Of a stretch of 59,643 nucleotides of DNA, positions 15,384-24,189 are shown one piece after another. The translations under genes were made by a program, and so were the position numbers. The stretch is from Bacteroidales bacterium (lineage in GTDB: Bacteria > Bacteroidota > Bacteroidia > Bacteroidales > UBA932), in assembly GCA_016281435.1 (NCBI GenBank), contig JAEEIQ010000030.1, positions 1-59,643 on the forward strand, given 5' to 3'. Every line of letters starts with the position of its first letter. Within the stretch, counting starts at the first letter, position 1. The notes beneath the pieces are model-generated. The model did no database searches and was not told the origin of the DNA. It was given only the letters and a program-made list of their open reading frames with translations.

Positions 15384-18300
15384 ATGCGGTCGCGTTTTCC
15401 GAAAGCACTGGGCAAGGCAGCGCTCATCGTCCTGGCCGTCGTGGCCGGGATAATGGTGCTGCTGCAGGTCCTGCTGAACACGCCCCTGACCCGGAAGATA
15501 ATCGGCAGGGCCGTGGCGGAGAATGTGGATGCCGACCTCAATTACAGCAAGCTCCGCTTTTCTTTCTTCAAGGCCTTCCCGCGCATGCGGGTGACCCTGC
15601 GGGATCTCAGCCTGACCTATCCGCACGACCGTTTCGCTGCATACGATAGCGCTGCGATAAGGAGCCGCCTTCTGGATGCCGGAAGGGGAGAGGATGTCGA
15701 CACGTTGCTGCGTTTCAAGGAGTTTTCCGCAGCGGTGAACGTATGGCGCATCTTCGGCGGACGCCTTAGGCTCGCAGAGGCCCATCTGGATGGCCTCGGA
15801 GTGTTCGCCCACGCCTACGATACTACGGCCAACTGGGACGTGTTCGGCCCTTCGAAGCCGAAGGATACGCTCGACAAGAAGCCTTTGCGGCTCCCCTGGA
15901 TATCAGTGGGCAAGGTCTCGATAGGGGACAGACCACGGGTGGTATATACGGACCAGGCCGATACGGTCCTGGCCGCGGTGCGTTTCGACGACTTCTTCCT
16001 CGGCGGTGACGTGAAGTTGGGCAAGACCCTTGAACTGCGCAAGATACGTCTGGGACTCGATTCCCTCCGGGTGCACGGGCGCCTGCCTTCCGATACCCTT
16101 GCCTTCGCGCTTGACAGCCTCGGGGTAGGGCAGGAGGACCGCTTCTTCGACCTTGCCCTGAAGGCCCGCGCACTGCTTCGCAGCCGCGCTCTCGGCAGGA
16201 TGAGGGTCCCCGTGGACATCAGTTCGCGGGTCGGATTCGACCAGGATGAGAGTTGCACGCGCATCGACGTGCAGCGGCTTGACGCCGATGTGGCGCATAT
16301 TCCGTTGAGGGCTGAAGGCTTTGCGGAGATGTTCCCGGACAGCACCCGCCTCAAGCTCGACGCCGGGATAAGCGACTGCAGTCTCAGGGATATCCTTCGG
16401 GAGTATCTCGACGGGATAGTCGCCGAGGCCCGTGAGATCGACACCGATGCCCGTCTCAGCCTGGATTTGGCTGCTGACGGATCATTGACAAAGACGCAGA
16501 TTCCGGTGGTGGACGCTGCCCTGAAGGTCCCCTCCTGCCGGCTTTCATACCGTCCCATGGACCTTGCTGGCACTTTCGCCCTTGACTGCAGCGCGCATGC
16601 CGCGGCCGACAAGGTCGTGGACGCCCTTCTGGGGCGCCTTGCCGTGGATGTGCCGGGCCTCGACCTGGACCTGTCCGGAAGGGGAGAGGACCTGCTCGGA
16701 GGCAACCCGTTCATCGCGGCGAAGGGCAAGGCTGACGCCGATCTGGGGAAGGTGATGAAGTACCTGCCCGCCGGTCTGGGCATAGCTGCGACCGGCCGTC
16801 TGCTCCTGGATGTGGACGGGGCGGCGACCATGGCACAGATAAAGGAGTATACCGCCGACCTGAAGGCGCATATGCAGAGCGACACCTTGTCCGTAAGGAT
16901 GGACAACGGCCTTTGCGTAGAGGCGAAGGACTTCCGCGCGAGGGTGGACAATTCCACGACCAGGATAGCCGGCGCATCCGGTTTCCATCCCCTTGAGGGC
17001 CATATCGATTTCGGCCGTTTGCGCATGAAGACCGATTCGATGAGGGTCGGGGTGCGCGACATGAAGAACACCGTCAGGATTGCAAAATCCGAGTACCGCG
17101 GCCGTCCGTCGCCCCGCCTTTCCGTTTCCAGCGAAAACGACCGGATCTTCTTCAGGTCCGGAGCCAACCGCATAGGGGTGAAGGGCGTACATCTGCAGGC
17201 GGCGGCAACCCGCAGGCAGCGTCCTTCCGCTGCCCGGCGCCGCTCCTTCCTCGATTCGCTGCAGAGGGTTTACCCTGGAGTGCCGAGGGATTCCCTTTTC
17301 AGCGTCATGCGCCGGAATCACGGCCGCGGAAGGGATATCCCGTATTATATGCAGGAAAAGTCCTGGGCTTCCCAGGACATAGACATAGCCCTCGATTCGT
17401 CCATGACCCGCTACCTCCGTCAGTGGAGTCCCAGCGGCAGCGTCAAAGTCGAAGAAGGCATCCTCGCCGTGCCGCAGCTCCCCCTGAGGAATATCCTTAC
17501 CGGGCTGGATGCGAGTTTCACGGACAACGAGATACATCTTGACAAGCTGGCCGTGATATCCGGCACATCGGACATTGACGCATCCGGCTCAGTGAGCGGC
17601 CTCAGGAGGGCCCTGATGAGGCACGGCCTGCTGAAAGCGGACCTGAGTCTCGTTTCTTCACGCCTCAATGTTAACGAATTGCTCGCCGCCCTCCAGAAGG
17701 GCAAGGAGCTTTCCGTCTCGGCGGCACCGGATGATGCAGAGGCTGTCGAGTACATGTCCTCGTTCGCGACAGACTCCCTGCAGAACGCCGAGATGGCCGT
17801 CGAAGACATCGGGCTCATAGTAGTCCCCGCCAACGTGGACGCCAATCTGGACCTTACGGTCTGTGAGGTTAATTATTCCGATCTCGATATCTCGAGCTTT
17901 ACGGCCAATGCCGTGATGAAGGAGCGCTGCGTGCAGATCACCAACGCGGAGGTCGTGTCCGACGCCGGCAACATCCATCTGGATGCATTCTATTCGACAA
18001 AGACGAAGCAGGATATTTCCGCCGGGTTCAACGTAGGCTTGAGCGAGGTTTCCGCGGACAAGGTGATAAGCCTCCTGCCGACGGTGGACGACTTGATGCC
18101 GGCCCTGAAGAGTTTCAAGGGCAATCTGGACTGCACCCTGACCGCGACTTCCCAGCTGGATACGAACATGAACGTGATCATCCCGTCGCTCGACGGAGTG
18201 ATCAAGATTTCAGGCAAGGACCTCAAGGTCGAGGATGCCGGCGACCTGAGGCGGATCACGCGGCTCCTGATGTTCAAGAACAAGAACATCGGGCGCATCG

Positions 18301-18974
18301 AGGACCTCGACGTCAACGGTTTCATCCATGACGGCCGGGTCGAAGTGTTCCCCTTCATCATAGGGGTGGACCGCTACCGCCTGGCGCTCTGCGGGATGCA
18401 GGGCTTCGACAAGCAGCTGAACTACCACGTCTCCATCCTGAAGACCCCGCTTCCCATACGTTTCGGCATCAACATGTTCGGAACCCTCGACAAGTGGCGT
18501 TTCACTCTCGGAAGGGCGAAATACCGTGACGGAAAGGTCCCCGTGTTCACGGAGCAGATCGATACGATGCAGATCAACATCGTGGAGTCCATACGCCAGA
18601 TTTACCGCAAGGGTGTCAAGGCGGCGCTGCGTGAGAACGGACAGTCCGTGGGCCATGTGGAGAAGTACAAGAAGTCCATCGGGTACAAGACTCCCGACGG
18701 AAACGAGGACCTGCTGACGACGGCTGAGTACTGCCAGATAGACTCCCTGCAATTCGAGATGGAGATTGCCGAGATGGACGAGGAGATCATGGCGGAGGTC
18801 GAAAAGATACTCGACGAGACCTTTGTCTCGGCCGAGACCCTAAGGCGCGAATTCGACAAGATGTTTTTCGACAAGCGCCTGCTCCGCCAGCAGGAAAGGG
18901 CGGCGAAGCGCGATGCCCGCGCTGCGGAAAGGGCCGCGAAGAAAGCGGCCAAAGCTGAAAAGAAGAACAGTTAA
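15384..18974 (+). CDS. AsmA-family protein, very large
   Basis: A 1196-residue protein with one N-terminal membrane helix (about 10-30) and an AsmA/TamB-like beta-rich body: 'LNTPLTRKIIGRAVAENVDADLNYSKLRFSFFKAFPRMRV' is the classic AsmA start. Repeated units of 'SLDLAADG', 'KLDAGISD' and 'GKADADLGK' type run to about 1100, and the tail (about 1110-1196) is charged and helical, ending in Ala/Lys repeats. AsmA proteins are thought to bridge the periplasm and move lipids or assist outer-membrane assembly. Most of its body lies on the periplasmic side. It follows fumarase by six bases and precedes a lipoprotein gene by 19. Confidence 0.88.
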   Translation: MRSRFPKALGKAALIVLAVVAGIMVLLQVLLNTPLTRKIIGRAVAENVDADLNYSKLRFSFFKAFPRMRVTLRDLSLTYPHDRFAAYDSAAIRSRLLDAGRGEDVDTLLRFKEFSAAVNVWRIFGGRLRLAEAHLDGLGVFAHAYDTTANWDVFGPSKPKDTLDKKPLRLPWISVGKVSIGDRPRVVYTDQADTVLAAVRFDDFFLGGDVKLGKTLELRKIRLGLDSLRVHGRLPSDTLAFALDSLGVGQEDRFFDLALKARALLRSRALGRMRVPVDISSRVGFDQDESCTRIDVQRLDADVAHIPLRAEGFAEMFPDSTRLKLDAGISDCSLRDILREYLDGIVAEAREIDTDARLSLDLAADGSLTKTQIPVVDAALKVPSCRLSYRPMDLAGTFALDCSAHAAADKVVDALLGRLAVDVPGLDLDLSGRGEDLLGGNPFIAAKGKADADLGKVMKYLPAGLGIAATGRLLLDVDGAATMAQIKEYTADLKAHMQSDTLSVRMDNGLCVEAKDFRARVDNSTTRIAGASGFHPLEGHIDFGRLRMKTDSMRVGVRDMKNTVRIAKSEYRGRPSPRLSVSSENDRIFFRSGANRIGVKGVHLQAAATRRQRPSAARRRSFLDSLQRVYPGVPRDSLFSVMRRNHGRGRDIPYYMQEKSWASQDIDIALDSSMTRYLRQWSPSGSVKVEEGILAVPQLPLRNILTGLDASFTDNEIHLDKLAVISGTSDIDASGSVSGLRRALMRHGLLKADLSLVSSRLNVNELLAALQKGKELSVSAAPDDAEAVEYMSSFATDSLQNAEMAVEDIGLIVVPANVDANLDLTVCEVNYSDLDISSFTANAVMKERCVQITNAEVVSDAGNIHLDAFYSTKTKQDISAGFNVGLSEVSADKVISLLPTVDDLMPALKSFKGNLDCTLTATSQLDTNMNVIIPSLDGVIKISGKDLKVEDAGDLRRITRLLMFKNKNIGRIEDLDVNGFIHDGRVEVFPFIIGVDRYRLALCGMQGFDKQLNYHVSILKTPLPIRFGINMFGTLDKWRFTLGRAKYRDGKVPVFTEQIDTMQINIVESIRQIYRKGVKAALRENGQSVGHVEKYKKSIGYKTPDGNEDLLTTAEYCQIDSLQFEMEIAEMDEEIMAEVEKILDETFVSAETLRREFDKMFFDKRLLRQQERAAKRDARAAERAAKKAAKAEKKNS

Positions 18975-18993
18975 TTTTTTAATATCAAGCATT

Positions 18994-19530
18994 ATGAGAT
19001 TCATTACCCACATCCTTGCAGCGTGCGCGGCATTCGTGCTGCTGTCCTCCTGCTCCCTCCTTGGCGGAGCCGGCTCCAGCCAGAACGGAACGACTACCGG
19101 CAATACGACCGGACAGTCCCTCTACAACCTCTACAACGTGGTCAAGGCCACCGGAGCGGTCGATGTCTCCAAGATCGACAACCTCGTCAACATCGCCGCC
19201 GTCCTTACGGGCGCCACAACCCTCCAGAATGCTACCCAGAACTATCTCAACCAGTTCTCCACGGGCCTGATCAGCGGATCCTCCAACCTCGTGAACACGA
19301 ACAACGTCTCGAACGTGCTCACCGGTCTTTCCGCCCTCAACAACCTCGATACTTCGGCCATTACGCAGGCTGCCGCCATCGCCGCTGCAAATGCTGCCGC
19401 GAAGTCTGCCGCCACCCAGGCTACGACCGTTCCTGCCGCTTCCCAGCAGCAGCTCAACGCATCCAAGCAGAATGTTGCCAGCACTGTCAGCGCCATTACC
19501 GGCCTGCTCGGGCTCCTCGGCGGAAAATAG
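18994..19530 (+). CDS. Small Ala/Asn/Thr-rich lipoprotein
   Basis: A 178-residue lipoprotein (lipobox 'LLSSC', Cys20). The mature chain is rich in Asn, Ala, Thr and Gln, with 'TTLQNATQNYLNQFSTGLISGSSN' and a long Ala-rich helix (about 125-155), ending in a hydrophobic 'GLLGLLGGK'. I do not recognise the family. The start at 18994 is set by the lipoprotein signal; longer in-frame starts run into the AsmA gene. It sits 19 bases after AsmA and ends in a strong terminator, so it is probably the last gene of the fumarase-AsmA transcript and may help envelope assembly. Confidence 0.8.
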   Translation: MRFITHILAACAAFVLLSSCSLLGGAGSSQNGTTTGNTTGQSLYNLYNVVKATGAVDVSKIDNLVNIAAVLTGATTLQNATQNYLNQFSTGLISGSSNLVNTNNVSNVLTGLSALNNLDTSAITQAAAIAAANAAAKSAATQATTVPAASQQQLNASKQNVASTVSAITGLLGLLGGK

Positions 19531-19554
19531 CCTCGATTGAAACAGGCATGACCG

Positions 19555-19587
19555 GGCGGCATCCTTTCAAGGGGTGCCGCCTTTTTT
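19555..19587 (+). terminator. Terminator of the fumarase-AsmA-lipoprotein transcript
   Basis: GGCGGCA (19555-19561) pairs with TGCCGCC (19575-19581), followed by six T. The last T and following G double as the -33 TTTG of tRNA-Leu. Confidence 0.85.
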
Positions 19588-19615
19588 GCCTTTCGGCGGA
19601 ATTATGCTATCTTTG
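19585..19615 (+). promoter_or_regulatory. Promoter of tRNA-Leu
   Basis: TTTG (19585-19588) and TATCTTTG (19608-19615) with a 19-bp spacer, ten bases before the tRNA. Confidence 0.75.
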
Positions 19616-19625
19616 TGTCCTGTTT

Positions 19626-19706
19626 GCGGGTGTGTTGAAATGGTAGACAAGCCAGACTTAGGATCTGGTGCCTCACGGCGTGAGAGTTCGAGTCTCTCCA
19701 CCCGCA
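19626..19706 (+). tRNA. tRNA-Leu (anticodon TAG)
   Basis: Acceptor GCGGGTG pairs with CACCCGC; anticodon stem CCAGA/TCTGG encloses CTTAGGA (anticodon TAG); a long variable arm and the T loop GTTCGAG follow; discriminator A. The 3' CCA is not encoded as such. Confidence 0.96.
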
Positions 19707-19707
19707 C

Positions 19708-19743
19708 AAGGAGACATCTTCGAAAGAGGGTGTCTCCTTTTTT
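19708..19743 (+). terminator. Terminator of tRNA-Leu
   Basis: AAGGAGACA pairs with TGTCTCCTT around a 14-base loop, followed by a run of T. The T-run touches the stop of the minus-strand xylanase gene. Confidence 0.85.
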
Positions 19744-20572
19744 AATCGTGACTCAACTTGAAATAGGTTAGATCGGCACTCCCCGAAGTGGTTGTGGCCG
19801 CATTTCCCCCACAAAACTGGAACTTCAATACTGCAGGCTTTCCTACTTCAAGAATATAGGGTTTGTCATATAACGACACTGTCTGGCCATGGAACATCTC
19901 ATTCCACTTCTTGAAATGTTCTGAAATATGTATGGTGCCGAAAGTCCTTTCGGTTTTCCGGACGGCGAAAAACTGAAGGAACCACTGATTGCCCAGATCT
20001 CCAGGCTCATTCTGATAGTATGGCGCAGGCCCTAGCCTCGGATTCACGACAACCGTATAGGTATCCCCGTCAAGCGTATACTCTCCAGCATTATAAGGTC
20101 CTAACCAACTGCCGGGACGTTCTTTGGTCAACCAGCTGTCCATGATGTAGAATTCTGCATGGACATAAGGGTCGGCAATCCACCCATGTACACCTACGTA
20201 TCCATACGAGAGCTCCTTTAATCCGGACTTTGTAAACTTATAATCCAGGACATAATTCTTGGAAGCCACATCTACACCATCGCCTTTGATGCCATAATCC
20301 AAGCCCTGCTCCGCCATAAAATCCTTTGTGTCCTTCCAGTTTACTATGAATGTGCCGTTGGAATAAAAAGAAGCGGTGGCGCCAATTCCGTTTTCAGTCA
20401 ACAATTCATATGACCAATCGCCGATTGAACCTGACTTGTCGCCTGATACCTGAACAAATTCTCCCTGATGTCCCATGGAGTCCCAGTCGATTTCTTCCGG
20501 GCCTTCGTTTTTCTCGGGCTTACAGGCAAACGCCAACACAAGCGCCGCAAACACGAATAATACTTTTTTCAT
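19742..20572 (-). CDS. GH11 endo-1,4-beta-xylanase-like lipoprotein (copy A)
   Basis: A 276-residue lipoprotein (lipobox 'LAFAC', Cys17) with a glycoside hydrolase family 11 fold: 'SNGTFIVNWKDTKDFMAEQGLDYG' (71-94), 'GYVGVHGWIADPYVHAEFYIMDSW' (124-147) and 'FFAVRKTERTFGTIHISEHFKKW' (201-223). The two catalytic glutamates seem kept: Glu140 (nucleophile) and Glu242 in 'PYILEVG' (acid/base). Compared with copy B it has two extra residues before the nucleophile and lacks the Ig-like domain, so activity should be tested. The start at 20572 gives the lipoprotein signal. Xylan backbone cleavage at the cell surface is the likely role. A related gene lies 570 bases upstream in the same direction. Confidence 0.82.
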   Translation of the reverse strand: MKKVLFVFAALVLAFACKPEKNEGPEEIDWDSMGHQGEFVQVSGDKSGSIGDWSYELLTENGIGATASFYSNGTFIVNWKDTKDFMAEQGLDYGIKGDGVDVASKNYVLDYKFTKSGLKELSYGYVGVHGWIADPYVHAEFYIMDSWLTKERPGSWLGPYNAGEYTLDGDTYTVVVNPRLGPAPYYQNEPGDLGNQWFLQFFAVRKTERTFGTIHISEHFKKWNEMFHGQTVSLYDKPYILEVGKPAVLKFQFCGGNAATTTSGSADLTYFKLSHD

Positions 20573-20603
20573 AGAATAATGATCGTTTTCTTTCAGTATA
20601 GTG

Positions 20604-20611
20604 CAAAGATA
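20604..20611 (-). promoter_or_regulatory. -7 promoter element of GH11 copy A
   Basis: Read on the minus strand this is TATCTTTG, 31 bp before the start at 20572. No good -33 element is seen. Confidence 0.55.
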
Positions 20612-20665
20612 CATATTTTCTTGATTCGCCAGCTACGGTTCAAATATTCCTCCCCTTCGGGAGCA

Positions 20666-20697
20666 AGTCCGGCAGCCGAAAGGTTGCCGGACTTTTT
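20666..20697 (+). terminator. Plus-strand terminator-like hairpin
   Basis: AGTCCGGCA (20666-20674) pairs with TGCCGGACT (20685-20693), followed by T to 20697. No plus-strand gene lies upstream that would need it. Confidence 0.6.
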
Positions 20698-20900
20698 GGT
20701 TGAGAGGCTTGTCAAAGTGGGCGTACAAACGCCTAATGGCAGAATAGAGAGAGTCAAGAGCCACTACAGACTCTTGCCGCAAGGCGGCTCTATTCTATCC
20801 CCTCGGGTTTTTTAGTATTCGTCAAGCTTCCGGCAGAAGGTCGCAACCTTCCAGAAGTCCTCGACAAAAGTTCGATATTCTTCAAGGATACCGCACAGGG

Positions 20901-20930
20901 GGACTGCTTCGGAAGGAGGCAGTCCTTTTT
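20901..20930 (+). terminator. Second plus-strand terminator-like hairpin
   Basis: GGACTGC (20901-20907) pairs with GCAGTCC (20919-20925), followed by five T. Confidence 0.6.
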
Positions 20931-21143
20931 CGTTTCCGTAAGTGGCTGATATTCGGCCCAATAGCTTGGAGACAGCTCACTCACCGGCCTTTCTCACTTG
21001 AGAGGGAATGATATGAAAAGTATTTGACTTTTATTATGGGACGGGACGGGCTGAGAGGCCCTTGTAACGGGTTGCATTATCCTTTTTGGGTGTTGCCAGA
21101 ACCTATATGAATTCAACGGTCAAAGCTATGACCGGGTATTCCA

Positions 21144-22169
21144 TCAGATTTTTCCGTCGCTCAGGTATAAATAATCGCAGTCCAGCGAGCCGGATCCGCC
21201 GCCGACTTCAATATAGTACATAAGTTGGCGCATATCAACACCCATTTTCATTCCAAGACTTTCCCATTTTCTAAAATGAGCGGAGACGTCGATATGGCCG
21301 CTTCGGCGCGCAAAACTGCGGACCGAATAATACTGAGGGAACGTTTGCATGTCACCTAAGACGGATGGCGCATTAAACCTCTTATTCTCGTATATGGTGT
21401 AAGTATCGCCGTCAACAACAAATTCGCCTTTTTTCTGACCGAGCAAAGCGGTCCCTGGTTTGCTAAACCAGTCGTCGACAATAAAGAATTCGACGAGAGG
21501 ATTCAGCGTCCATCCGTGAATGCCAAGGAAACTATAACCGCCGGCGGAGCCTGTCTTACTGTGCCTGAAATAGAAGTCGTACTGCATATCCTGATATTTC
21601 ACGGGATTGCCATAATCATATCCGACGCTGGCCACTAAATCATTAGTCCCGCTCCAGACGGCTTTGAAGGTGCCGTTGTCGTAATGTGTCATAGAGTTAT
21701 CCCCGCCTTGATAAAAGAGGTAACCCTTCCAGGCACTTCCAACCTTGAAGAAAACTTCACCATTATTCTGCCCTTGGACTGTTTTGCCGTTGCCGACGTG
21801 CCCCATCTCGTCCTTGGCGGGGTCGCGGTCGTTCACGCTGACTGCGACCTTGTCGGAGACCCTGCCCGCCGTTGCCGAGATCTCGCACTTTCCACTTCCG
21901 GTTGCAAGAACGTAACCATCGGCATTCACCTTTGCGACTGCGAGGTCCGATGAACTCCATACGACAGTCCCTGCATCGGCATCATCAGGTGTAATCTCGA
22001 CATTGAGCGTAAATTTTTCTCCAACCAACACCGCCGATTTGGGCGCACCCTTGATGGCAATGCTTTTTACCGCAGACTCAGGCTCGCCTGCGGGTTGATC
22101 TTTCTTATTGCAGCTCGTCGCAACCAATGTCATGGCCGCCATGACAATCAATACAATTCTTCTGTTCAT
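21144..22169 (-). CDS. GH11 endo-1,4-beta-xylanase lipoprotein with Ig-like domain (copy B)
   Basis: A 341-residue lipoprotein (lipobox 'VATSC', Cys20). Residues about 36-113 form a bacterial Ig-like (Big_2) domain ('VEITPDDADAGTVVWSSSDLAVAKV'); the rest is a GH11 xylanase: 'DNGTFKAVWSGTNDLVASVGYDYG' (164-187), 'GIHGWTLNPLVEFFIVDDW' (216-234, nucleophile Glu227), 'FPQYYSVRSFARRSGHIDVSAHFRKW' (277-302) and 'YYIEVGGGSGS' (acid/base Glu321). The motif 'NPLVEFFIVD' is close to the textbook 'NPLVEYYIV', so activity is likely. The enzyme would cut xylan at the cell surface. Two GH11 genes side by side is unusual for Bacteroidales. Confidence 0.9.
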   Translation of the reverse strand: MNRRIVLIVMAAMTLVATSCNKKDQPAGEPESAVKSIAIKGAPKSAVLVGEKFTLNVEITPDDADAGTVVWSSSDLAVAKVNADGYVLATGSGKCEISATAGRVSDKVAVSVNDRDPAKDEMGHVGNGKTVQGQNNGEVFFKVGSAWKGYLFYQGGDNSMTHYDNGTFKAVWSGTNDLVASVGYDYGNPVKYQDMQYDFYFRHSKTGSAGGYSFLGIHGWTLNPLVEFFIVDDWFSKPGTALLGQKKGEFVVDGDTYTIYENKRFNAPSVLGDMQTFPQYYSVRSFARRSGHIDVSAHFRKWESLGMKMGVDMRQLMYYIEVGGGSGSLDCDYLYLSDGKI

Positions 22170-22189
22170 AATTTCTGTTTCTTACCCTG

Positions 22190-22197
22190 CAAAGGTA
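22190..22197 (-). promoter_or_regulatory. -7 promoter element of GH11 copy B
   Basis: Read on the minus strand this is TACCTTTG, 20 bp before the start at 22169. Confidence 0.6.
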
Positions 22198-22290
22198 GCA
22201 CTTTTCGCGTACATTTCGTATTAGCCGGGAAATGCTTTTCTACTCACTCAATTCGATTACCCTTGAGGGCGTTTTTTCCATGGGAATTGA

Positions 22291-22927
22291 CGGAAGGAGG
22301 GCCTCAAAAGATGCGTTATGCTAATATGCAGGGGATGTTCCGCATCCTTCAATCCATCCCTCCAAAAAGGCCGAGCCTATCAAGGTTTGGATGGCCCAGG
22401 TCGCAGCGAAGCGCATCAACCAGGCAATCGACCCGGAGCGCAGCATTGACCAGGCCATAGCAGATTATCGCCGATTGGGATACTCGGAGGCTTGGATAAA
22501 CCAACGAATCAAAACCATCGAAATCCGCAAAGGACTCACGGAAGAGTGGAAACGTGGCGGCGTCACAAAAGAAGTAGATTTCGCTTTTCTGACCGATTTG
22601 ATGTCCAAAACCTGGAGCGGAATGACTACCCGCGAGTATAAGAGATACAAGGGACTGACCAAGGAACACCTCCGGGACAATATGACCAATATGGAGTTGC
22701 TGCTCAATGCTCTGGCGGAGGAAACCGCCACAGAAATCAGCAAACAGCGTGATCCCGAAGGACTGGCCGAAAATGTCGGCATCGCCAAAGAAGGTGCCGA
22801 GGTGGCTAAATCGGCCCACAAAGAGGTAGAGAAACGGCTTGGTCGGAGTGTAGTTTCACCAGAGAAAGCTATCGACCATATTCAGTCCCCAGAAGAACTT
22901 CCATTTTCCAAACCAGACGGACAATAG
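22291..22927 (+). pseudogene. Broken BRO-family (antirepressor-like) gene
   Basis: The open part from 22391 encodes 178 residues homologous to the C-terminal two thirds of the intact gene at 23028-23876 ('RLGYSEAWINQRIKTIEIRKGLTEEWKRGG', 'REYKRYKGLTKEHLRDNMTNMELLLNALAE'). Just upstream, another frame continues the homology ('KMRYANMQGMFRILQSIP' from about 22309 to 22371), so one base has been lost near 22371, where CCT TCC AAA AAG is expected. The N-terminal Bro-N half is missing altogether. A shortened protein from 22391 cannot be excluded. It points towards the intact copy. Confidence 0.82.
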
Positions 22928-23027
22928 TGCTGTAAACCAAACAGATACACCTCATTCAAATCCTCGAAATCGGTTCGATAATTGTCCCATTGCCCGCACT
23001 GAATAAATGCGCTCTAAAGCGCCTTTA

Positions 23028-23876
23028 TTATTGGATATCAGGGGCATCCGTGCCGGTTTCTAATAAGGGCTTGTTCTTCGCGTTGAGGGAGGTGACAATA
23101 CTTGCTCCAACGCGTTTCTCGATATTCTCGCGAGCGTCGCCGGCTATGTGGCCGCCCTCTTTCGCTATTTGCTTGCTTTCGGCGAATGTGTCTGGTTGTC
23201 GGGCCTGGGATATGGCTTTGGTGGAGACCTCAGCCAGCATGTTCAGAACCAGTTCAATGTCGGTCATATTGTCCCTGAGGTTCTCCTTTTTCAACCCCTT
23301 TAGGTCTTTGTATTCCCTGACAGTAAGGCCACTCCAGGCTACGGTCATTTCGTTCGTGAGAATGGCATACTCTTTTTCTTTCTGGATGCCACGAGACTTC
23401 CATTCATCCGTCAGTTCTTTTCGCATCCGGATGGACTGAAGACGCTGGTTAATCCATCCCTCAGAATAGCCTTTAGCTCTATAATAATCGGCACCGCGAA
23501 GTATGGCTAACTCCGGATCCTGAATCTCATCGATACGCTCACTCGCAACCTTTGCGATCCACTGTTTGAAAGGCTCCGCCTTTGGCGATGGGACTGACTG
23601 AATAAGGCGGAAAAGTTGTTGCTGGTCAGCAACATCCGTTTGGCGCATTTTACCGTCGGCGGCCATCATTTTGAAAGCGTGACAATTTGTCACGGTTTCG
23701 TTTCCCTCCTTACGCAACCGTTCTTTTAGTTTCCGCCAATAGGCAGCAGCATCAACACTGTCTGTCAGAGCAGCACATACATCCACAATCGAGAAATACC
23801 ATTTTTCCTCCTCCTGATTCCAGGCTGTTCTGATTCTCTTTTCTCCGAATAACTGGAGCGCTTCTTTATTCCCCAT
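23028..23876 (-). CDS. BRO-family / phage antirepressor-like protein
   Basis: A 282-residue protein with an N-terminal Bro-N domain (about 8-100, 'RTAWNQEEEKWYFSIVDVCAALTDSVDAAAYWRKLKERLRKEG'), then 'KMRQTDVADQQQLFRLIQSVPSPKAEPFKQWIAKVA' and a C-terminal region 'GYSEGWINQRLQSIRMRKELTDEW' found in chromosomal Bro-N proteins of gut Bacteria. Bro-N domains bind DNA and are typical of phage antirepressors; the role of these chromosomal forms is not settled. No other phage genes are nearby. It faces a broken relative 100 bases away, tail to tail. Confidence 0.83.
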   Translation of the reverse strand: MGNKEALQLFGEKRIRTAWNQEEEKWYFSIVDVCAALTDSVDAAAYWRKLKERLRKEGNETVTNCHAFKMMAADGKMRQTDVADQQQLFRLIQSVPSPKAEPFKQWIAKVASERIDEIQDPELAILRGADYYRAKGYSEGWINQRLQSIRMRKELTDEWKSRGIQKEKEYAILTNEMTVAWSGLTVREYKDLKGLKKENLRDNMTDIELVLNMLAEVSTKAISQARQPDTFAESKQIAKEGGHIAGDARENIEKRVGASIVTSLNAKNKPLLETGTDAPDIQ

Positions 23877-24044
23877 AACTCAAATCCATTTCTACGAAGA
23901 TAGTCATTCTAATCCGACTGAACAAGAGAGAGATGAAGCTATTCGCATTAAAAAGACCAGATAATATTAAATATTTGCAAACCAAATAGATTGCCTTTTT
24001 CTTCATGACCTTTGAGAAGGCAGGAATGCCAGTCGGAACGCTGC

Positions 24045-24189
24045 TGCAATTCGTTTTGTGAAGGAGTAGGCATCTGAAGCTACTCAGGGCATGGTGACTG
24101 CCCAAAACCAGGCCCCTCGGGGTGGGTTTTGGGAGTCATGCAGCCACTGAACGCACTGTGCCGAGGGTCAACGCCCAAAACGAATTGCA
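24045..24189. repeat. Nested inverted-repeat element
   Basis: TGCAATTCGTTTTG (24045-24058) and its exact reverse complement (24176-24189) bracket 117 bases. Inside, GACTGCCCAAAACC (24096-24109) pairs with GGTTTTGGGAGTC (about 24125-24137) in a long hairpin with a CCCC/GGGG top. The region 23877-24294 holds no other gene. It could be a small non-autonomous mobile element or a structured RNA. Confidence 0.65.

Larger units (their letters stand above)
20612..21143. other. Structured non-coding stretch between the two xylanase genes
   Basis: No convincing gene in about 530 bases. The first 320 bases are packed with hairpins: 20666-20693, GGCGT/ACGCC at about 20720-20733, a branched fold closed by AGAATAGAG (20741-20749) and CTCTATTCT (20788-20796) that holds CAAGAG/CTCTTG and GCC/GGC stems, AAGGT/ACCTT at about 20838-20851, and 20901-20925. 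Two of the hairpins end in T-runs on the plus strand, although both flanking genes lie on the minus strand. From about 20990 to 21143 I see nothing. Confidence 0.5.

Noticed and set aside
15815..17173. 452-codon open frame antisense to the AsmA-like gene
   Set aside because: Arg/Ser-rich translation without domains; explained by the base composition of the real gene.
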